Shown piece after piece: positions 8,122 through 17,100 of a stretch of DNA of 64,000 nt. The translations under genes were made by a program, and so were the position numbers. Numbering within the stretch: the first letter of the stretch is position 1; each line of letters starts with the position of its first letter. The DNA is from Flaviflagellibacter deserti. GTDB taxonomy: Bacteria; Pseudomonadota; Alphaproteobacteria; Rhizobiales; Methylopilaceae. The stretch spans positions 992,001 through 1,056,000 of the forward strand of contig NZ_JBHSJF010000006.1 of NCBI RefSeq assembly GCF_042652085.1, written 5' to 3'. The notes below the pieces were generated by a model that did not search any database, was not told where the DNA came from, and saw nothing but the letters and a program-made list of their open reading frames with translations.

Positions 8122-11100
8122 ATGGCTGCTTTTACACTCAACAGGGCTGACCTCGAGTTCATCCTGAAGCAGATCAAGGTTTCCGAAGCGCATGCCAACG
8201 GCACGCCTCTGACAGAGATTTACGTCGACCCCGAAGGCAACGTCGTTCCTGCTGGAACGCCCGGAGCAGTTCTGGCCATTCCGGATCCCCATGTCCCTGT
8301 CGGTCTGCGCACCGTCGACGGTACCTACAACAACATCGTCGCCGGTCGCGAGAATTTCGGTGCCGCGGACCAGGCCATGCCCCGCCTGCTCGATCCGCAC
8401 TACGTCAATGATCTTGACGGAGACCAGTTCGACGCCGACGGACCGGGTCCCGCTCCCGCGACGACCAATGGCAATTACGCCAATCCCGGAAATGTCGCGG
8501 ACGCCGATCCGCGCACGATTTCCAATCTCATTGTCGATATGAGTCTCAACAATCCCGCTGCAGTGATTGCTGCACTCACCTTCGCCGGATCCGAGGATCC
8601 GCATGCCGACCTGCAGCGCCTTCTCGATGCGCGCGTCACGCAAGCGGAAGCCGACGCCGCTGTCGTCACCGCCCAGACGGCCCTCGACACGGCGAACGCG
8701 AACCTGGATGCGGCCGTCGCTGGTTACGTCCCGGGAGATACAGCCAGCATCGACGCTATTCAGGATGCGGCCGAGGCCGTCACTGCCGCTGAGCAAACGC
8801 TCGAAGCGGCTGAAACGGTCGCCGCCGATCCAGCGGCCGCGCTCGAAACCCTGGCAGGTGAACTCGGCCTGGTTATCAACAGCGAGGGCTCGTTGGTCAT
8901 TCCCAACGTCGCGCCCGACGAAGGGCTCTCCGCGCCGTTCAACGCCTGGATGACATTCTTCGGCCAGTTCTTCGACCACGGCCTCGATCTGATCACCAAA
9001 GGCGGTAATGGCACCGTCTACATTCCGCTGGAACCGGACGACCCGCTTTACGTTCCCGGCGGCCACAGCAATTTCATGGTGCTCACACGCGCCGCGCCGG
9101 ACGAAAACGGCGAGCACACCAACACAACCACGTCCTGGGTCGACCAGAACCAGACCTATACGTCCCACGCATCGCATCAGGTCTTCCTGCGCGAGTACAA
9201 GTTCTCGGAAGACACGGATAGCGACGGAGTTGCCGATGCTCGCGCTGTCGCAACCGGCAGACTTCTCGACGGTCACCACACCGAAGGTTCGGTCGTTAAC
9301 AAGAACGGCCTGCCGACCTGGGCTGATGTAAAGGACCAGGCGCAGACGATGCTCGGCCTGACGCTGAGCGACGTGCATGTGCTGGAAGTGCCGCTACTCG
9401 CGACCGACGAATACGGCATGTTCGAGCGCGGTCCGAATGGCTACGCACAGGTGCTCGTCGAAGTCGAGCATTCCGGCGGAACCGCCGTGTTGAAAGTCGA
9501 AGGCAAAGCGGGCGGTCTTGACCTGCTGAACATTACGGCCGCCGACCTGCCTGCCGGTCACGGGCTGGCAGACGTCACGACCATCGCGCCGCTCGGCACG
9601 CGCCACGCCTTCCTGGACGACATCGCGCACAATGCAGTGCCGAAGCTCGGCCTCGTCGATCACGACCGGAACCCGGCTACCGCACCGATCGAAATTCTAC
9701 CCGACGATGACGACGTCGCCGGCAATCCGCTCATTCCGAACCAGTTCGGCATCAACGAGCGCTATGACGACGAGTTGCTTGAGCGCCACTTCATCACGGG
9801 CGATGGCCGCGGCAACGAGAATATTGGCCTGACGGCCGTCCACCACGTCTTCCATTCCGAGCACAATCGTCAGATCGACTCGCAGAAGCTGATCATCCTG
9901 CAAAGCGGCGATCTAGATTTCATCAATGAATGGCTTGTCGGGTCCGACATCACCGCGCTGCCGGACGGCTTCGCCGACATGACGGCCGTTCAGCAACTCG
10001 CGTTCGGCGAAACATTGAATTGGGACGGCGAGCGTTTGTTCCAGGCCGGCCGTTTCGCGACCGAGATGCAGTACCAGCATCTCGTCTTCGAGGAGTTCGC
10101 CCGCAAGGTGCAGCCGGCGATCGACCCGTTCGTCTTCAACTCGATCACGGATATCGATCCCTCGATTTTCTCCGAGTTCGCGAACGTCGTGTACCGCTTC
10201 GGCCACTCCATGCTGACCGACAGCATGCCCCGCGTGCTGCTGAACGAGGATGGAACGGTTGCCTCAACCGACGACATGGGGCTGATCGACTCGTTCCTGA
10301 ACCCCATCGCGTTTAACAATGACGGTGCACTGACGGCCGAGGAAGCCGCCGGCGCCATCGTCCGCGGCATGACCATCGAACGCGGCAACGAGATTGACGA
10401 ATTCGTCACCGGAGCGCTGCGCAACAACCTGCTCGGATTGCCGCTGGACCTCGCGACGATCAACATCGCGCGCGGTCGCGACACGGGCATGCCGACGCTC
10501 AACCAGGCGCGCGAACAGCTCTATGCTGCGACCGGCTCGACCTTCCTTACGCCTTACGACAGCTGGACGGATTTCGCGGCCAATCTGAAGAATCCGATCT
10601 CGGTGGTGAATTTCATCGCCGCCTATGGGCTCCACGCCTCGATCACCGACCAGGTCACCGACCCGGCAGCAGTCACGCCGACCAACCCGACCGGGCTGCG
10701 TGACAAGACGCTCGAGGAAAAACGCGATGCCGCCTGGGCACTCGTGTTCGGCGAGACCGTCGGAACGGCCACTGTGGTCCCGGCCGACCGGCTGGATTTC
10801 CTCAACAGCACCGGCGACTACAACGCCGGCAACAACGGCCTCAACACGATCGATCTGTGGATCGGCGGCCTCGCCGAAAAGAAGATGCCGTTTGGCGGCT
10901 TCCTCGGCTCGACGTTCAACGCAGTGTTCGAGGCACAGCTCGAGGCGCTGCAGGACGGCGACCGCTTCTACTACCTGACCCGCACGCAGGGTCAGAACTT
11001 CCTGAACATGCTGGAGCAGAACTCCTTCGCCAAAATGATCATGGCGAACACCGACATCTCGCAGCCGGGCGCGGACGGTATCCGCGGCACGGCCGACGAC

Positions 11101-14100
11101 GTTATCAGCCGCCATATCGGCGTCGATTCCTTCGCGAACTACGACTTCGTGCTGGAAGTGAACGCCGCCAATCAAGCCGACTATGATCCCGAGAACAATG
11201 ATCTCGACGGTCCCGGCCCCGTCGATCCGCTCGGCAACGACCCGGCGCTGGAAGCCATGGGTCTCGGCAAGGTCCAGCGCGACAATCCGGGCACCCTTGG
11301 TCCGGACGCCAACTATATCCGCTTCACCGGCGGCGAGCACGTCGTGGTCGGCGGCACGAACAACGCCGATACGATCATCACCGACTTCGGTGACGATGGC
11401 ATCTGGGGCGATGCGGGCAATGACCGCATCGAGTCCGGCGCGGGCGTCGATCTCGTCAACGGCGGCTCCGGCGACGACATCATCACCGACAGTGGCGACA
11501 GCGGCGACTTCATCAAGGGTGATGAGGGTAACGACGTCATAGCCAACTCGAATGGCCTCGACATCCTGATGGGTGGCAGCGGCAAGGACGCGATCTTTGT
11601 CGGTGTCGACGACACCGAAGTCTTCGGTGGCGAAGGCGACGATTTCATTGCCGGCGGCGCCGGTGTCGACCTGCTGATGGGCAATGAGGGCGACGACTGG
11701 ATGGAGGCCGCGGGCGGCTTCGACACCACGGCAGGCGACAATTCGGAACTGTTCTTCAACAGCGCCATCAAAGGCCATGACGTCATGTTCGCCGGTGACG
11801 ACGAGCATGACTTCGACGCCGAGTCCGGCGACGACATCATGGTTCAGGGCGAAAGCGTCATGCGCAATGAGGGCATGTTCGGCTTCGACTGGGCGATCTT
11901 CAAGGATGCGCAGATCGACGGTTACGCCGACATGCGCATCCCGATCTTCACCACCGAGCAGGAAGATGTCTTGCGCAACCGCTTCGACAAGGTCGAGGCG
12001 CTTTCCGGCTGGAACGGCAACGACACCCTGCTGGGCGACGACCGTGTTTTCGGAGAAATCGCGCCCGGCGATACGGTGGCGACCACCGAAGGTATCTTCT
12101 TCAACGACGGGCTCGACCAGGCGGGTATCGACCGGATCACGGGTCTCAGCGCAATCGTGAGGGTCAACCCCGAAACCGGCTTCTTCGAGGCTGGCAACAT
12201 TCTCCTCGGCGGCGCGGGCAACGACAATCTGCGCGGCAACGGCGGTGACGACATTCTCGATGGCGATCGCTGGCTGAACGTCCGTATCAGTATCCGGGCA
12301 AATGCCGACGGAACCGGGGCGGAGCTCGCGACTGTCGATACGATGCGGCATACTTTCGCCGCCGACGACACATCGGTGCCCGCCGCCTGGCGCGGTCACG
12401 CGCTGTTCGAACTGCTGGTCAATCGCACGATCGTGCCGACCCAGATGCAGATCGTCCGCGAGATCGTGGACACCGGCGCAACTGCGACCGACGAGGACAT
12501 CGCGTTCTTCAACGACGTCCGCGCCAACTACACGGTCGAGCGAAACACGGACGGCAGCTTCACGGTCACCCATGTCACGGTGAGTGTGGTCATCGATCCG
12601 CTAACCGAGCGCAATCTCGTCTCGGACGGCGTGGATACACTGCACAACGTCGAGATCGCCAGGTTCCTCGATGAAGACGTTCTGCTCGTCAATCGCGCGC
12701 CTACCGGCTTCCCGACGATCACGGGCACCGAGAACGTTCTGACAGCCAATATCAACGGCATCGCCGACCAGAACGGACTGCCACCCGCCGCGGACTTCGA
12801 TTACCAGTGGCAGGTTTCGAACAACGGCCTTGATGGCTGGACCAATATCGGAACGAACAGCCCAACGTTCGCCGTCGCTAACAACGATAACCGGTTCTAC
12901 CGGGTTGCCGTGAGCTATACGGACGACAGCGGTTACGCGGAAACCGTCACGTCCCAGATGACGGCCGTTGTCGGTGACAACAACGGCGGCGGCGTCAATG
13001 ACACCCTCAACGGCACTGCCGACCCGAACCTGATCAACGGACGCGACGGCAACGATACGTTGAACGGTGGTCAAGGCGATGACGTCATCAATGGCGGCGA
13101 TGATAACGACACGTTGAACGGTGGTGCGGGCAACGACACTCTGAATGGCGGTGCCAACACCGACACGGTGACGTACGTGGCTGCGACCGGGGCGGTGACT
13201 GTCAACCTCGCTACCGGCCTGGCGACCGGTGCCGATGGCAACGACACGCTGACGAGCATCGAGAACGTCACTGCCAGCAATTTCGACGACGTTCTCACTG
13301 GCAATGCCGGTGACAACCTGCTGGCGGGTCGGACCGGCAATGACACCTATCGCGTTGACCTGAATGGTGGCGATGACACGATCAACGAGCTCGGAGGCCA
13401 GGATCGCATTACGATCCTGACGGCGGGAGCGGCGCTCGCATCCCTTTCCGTCTCCGACGATGGCGCCGGCACGAATGACGGCAACCTCGACATCGCCTTC
13501 AACGGCCAGACCCTGACCGCGATCGATCACTTCGACAACACGAACGAAGGTGTCGAGCTGATCAACTTCGACGGTGGTTCTTATGCCGGCTACCAGCTCG
13601 GTTCGGCCGACTACACGGTCAGCACGGCCGATCCGGCCAATAGCGGGACTCCGACCGCCCGGACGGTCACCGTTGCGTCGGGCAATAACCTGCTCGCCGG
13701 CGAAACCGGCGCGGATCGTCTGACGGGTGGGACCGGCAACGATCTTCTGTTCGGCGCAGCAGGCAATGACATACTCAATGGCGGCGCCGGCAACGACCTT
13801 CTCGTCGGCGGTGATGGAAATGATACGGTCAGCGGCGGCGACGGCAACGACGTCATCGTCTACGACATCGACGAGGGCGACGGCGGCGGTGATACGATCA
13901 CCGGCGGCGCGAACACCGATACGTTGGCGATTGTCGACGAAGGCGGAAACGATGCCGAGACCCTGTCGGTGAATTTCGACGGAACCCGCATCACCCAGAT
14001 CGAGGGCGGCGGCTCGGTTGCGGCGGACGTGGAAAGCGTCACCGCGAGCCTGGGCGCCGGCAGCGACACCCTTGCCTACAACACAGCAAGCGCCGTTTCG

Positions 14101-17100
14101 GTCGATCTGGCGGCGGGCACGGCGACCGGCTTCACATCGATTGCCGGCGTCGACAACGTCACCGGTGGGACCGGTAGCGACACGTTCCGTGGCAATGCCG
14201 ACGACAACGTGTTCACCGGCAATGGCGGCACCGATCGCGTGGTGTTCTCCGGCACGGCCTCCGCTCATGTTTTCACGCTCGACGGCACGAGTCTTGAGGT
14301 CACCGGCACGGGCGGCACGGACACGCTCAGCAGCGTGGAACAGCTTGAGTTTGACGACGGCGTCTATGCCCTCGTCCAGGGCACGGGCGGCGTGAATACC
14401 CTGACGGGCAGCGTCAATGCCGACCTGCTTCTGGGCTTCGGCGGCAACGACACGATCAACGCCGGCGCTGGCGACGACATGATCGTCTACAACGCTGGAA
14501 CCGACGGCCGCGATATCGTCAACGGCGGCACTGAGGGCACTGAGGGCGATACATTCGTCATCAACGGCACCAACGCGGCCGAGACCTATCGGGTCTATAC
14601 ACGCGCTGCCTGGGATGCAGTTGCCGGAAATGACGGTGCCAGCCTCGCCGCAGCCACGGAAATCGTGATCACGCGAAACGGCACCAACTTCGCTTCGGTG
14701 ATCGCCGAACTCGCGGACATCGAGGAGATCCGGATCAACACCGGGCCCGGCAACGACACGGTGCTGCCGATCGGCGATTTCTCGCCGACGAGCCTGAGCT
14801 TCAACACCATCACGATCGATGGTTCCGAAGGCAATGATACGGTCGACATCTCCAGCCTGACATCGGCCCACCGTATCGTCTTCAAGTCCAACGGTGGCAA
14901 CGACACGATCGTCGGCACAATGCGGCCGCAGGACGTGATCGAACTCGCGGACGGACAATCGCTCGCCAACTACACGACTACGGTCAATCCGAACGGCACA
15001 ACGACCCTGTCGAACGGAACGCATTCGATCACCTTCGCGAGTAACGGCAATCCGGTGATCGTGGATGATGACGACGACGTCATCGATGGTGCGTTCGAGC
15101 TGACAGCTCGCGATATCGCGGGCCTGAAGAACCTCGTTCAGGGTCGGCCTGCATTCGAGGATGACGACGATACCGAAGGTCATGAAGGCATCCGCGATCT
15201 CGAGGGCACTGGCAACAATGTAGCCAACCCCGATTTCGGCTCGGCCGACCAGCCTTTCATCCGCCTGACGGAAGCCCGCTACGGCGATCTCAACGATGAA
15301 GGCAATCGCGATATCAATCCCATCTTCGACGGGCTCGATCCGCGCGACATCAGCAACATCTTGGGCGAGCAGGAGGATGGGCTTCCCAAGCAGGCCAACG
15401 ACGCGAACATCTTCTTCATGGCGTTCGGCCAGTACTTCGACCACGGCCTCGACTTCCTGCCGAAGAACGCGGCGTATGGAAAGCTCGAAATCGGCGGTCC
15501 CGACGAAGGCGCGCCGTTTGGCAGCACACCGGCGGATCTGACGCGTGGCGAGGTGTCTGGCTTCGATGAAGACGGCAATCCCGAGCACATGAACAAGACC
15601 TCGCCGTTCGTCGACCAGAACCAGGCCTACGGGTCGAACGAACTGGTCGGTCAGTTCCTGCGCGAGAGCGACGGCAACCAGGGCGTCGGCATGCGTCTGC
15701 TCCAGGGCGGCGTCGATCCCTCGAACCCGGATTTCAATCTGCTCCCGACCCTGCGTGAGCTGATCCAGCATCACTGGGAGGCGAACACGATCTTCCACGA
15801 CGCGTCGCTACCCGGCGGACAAATCAGTTTCCGCGACTATTACTCGAACTATCCGATCCCAAGTGGTGCGACCGGCAACCTGCTCGATGAGGTTACGGGA
15901 GCGTTCGATCCGGACGTTCTGAACGCGGCTGTGTCCAATTTCATGGGCAGCGGTTTCCCGCTTCTGCTGGACACAAATCCGTTCATCAGCCTGCTCGACC
16001 ACTTTGTGGCGGGCGACGGGCGTGCCAACGAGAACTTCGCGCTGACCGCGATGCACACGGTCTGGGCCCGGAACCACAACTTCCATGTCGAGAAGCTGCT
16101 CGAAGCTGGCTTCGACGGCACGGATGAAGAGGTCTTCCAGGCGGCGAAGATGTTGAACGAGGCGGAGTATCAGCGGGTCGTCTTCGACGAATTCGCCGAC
16201 GCTCTCATCGGCGGCATACGCGGCTTGGGTACCCACGGACATGAGGGCTATAACGAAGAGGTCGACGCCCGAATCTCGCACGAATTCGCCTCGGCGGTCT
16301 ATCGCGTCGGTCACTCCCTGATCGGCCAGACTATGACCATTCTCGACGAGAACGGTCAGCCGAAGCAGGTGGCGCTGTTCGACGCGTTCCTCAATCCGAG
16401 CAACGACCCGGGCGTGTTCACCGCGCCTCTGCCTCCTGGCTACGTGCCGCAGCCCGGCTATGCTCAGCTCGGCGTCAGCTCGATCCTGGGCGGCATCGCA
16501 CAGCAGCCGGCCGAAGAGGTCGACTTCAACATCGTCGACGCGGTGCGCAACGACCTGGTTCGCATCAACGCCGACCTGTTCTCCTTCAACGTTGCCCGCG
16601 GACGCGATGTGGGTCTCGGTACCCTCAATCAGGTGCGCGCCGACCTGAAGGCCTCGCTCGACCCGTACATCCGGGAAGCGATCGGCTTCGCCGGCAATAT
16701 GGACCCCTACACGTCCTGGGCAGACTTCCAGGCGCGGAACGGGCTGAGCAATACGGTCATCGCGCAGTTCATGGAGGCCTATCCGGATCTCGTCCTCGAT
16801 ACGCAGGAAAAGATCGACGCCTTCGTCGAGGTCAATCCGGACATCCAACTTCAGGATGGACCGAACGGCTCGAAGATCGTCAAGGGCATCGATCGTGTCG
16901 ATCTGTGGGTCGGCGGCCTGGCCGAGCAGCACATCAATGGCGGCATGGTCGGCCAGACCTTCTGGGTCGTGCTGCACGAGCAGTTCGACCGCCTGCAGGA
17001 AGGCGACCGGTTCTACTACCTCGACAGGTTCGACAACTTCGACTTCTACGAGGAGTTCGTCGACGGCCAGGAGTTCGCGGACATCATCGCCCGCAATACG

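Noticed and set aside
10264..12573. Antisense open frame of 769 codons
   Set aside because: Same cause as above; it lies fully opposite peroxidase domain 1 and the first RTX block.
11340..14560. CRISPR-like regular repeats
   Set aside because: The 27-base periodicity is in frame and encodes RTX nonapeptides; units are diverged and lack spacers of the right kind.
12601..15798. Antisense open frame of 1065 codons
   Set aside because: It is a mirror of the RTX-rich peroxidase gene: Gly-Asn-Asp codon patterns avoid stops on the opposite strand. It has no ribosome site and no family-like segments.
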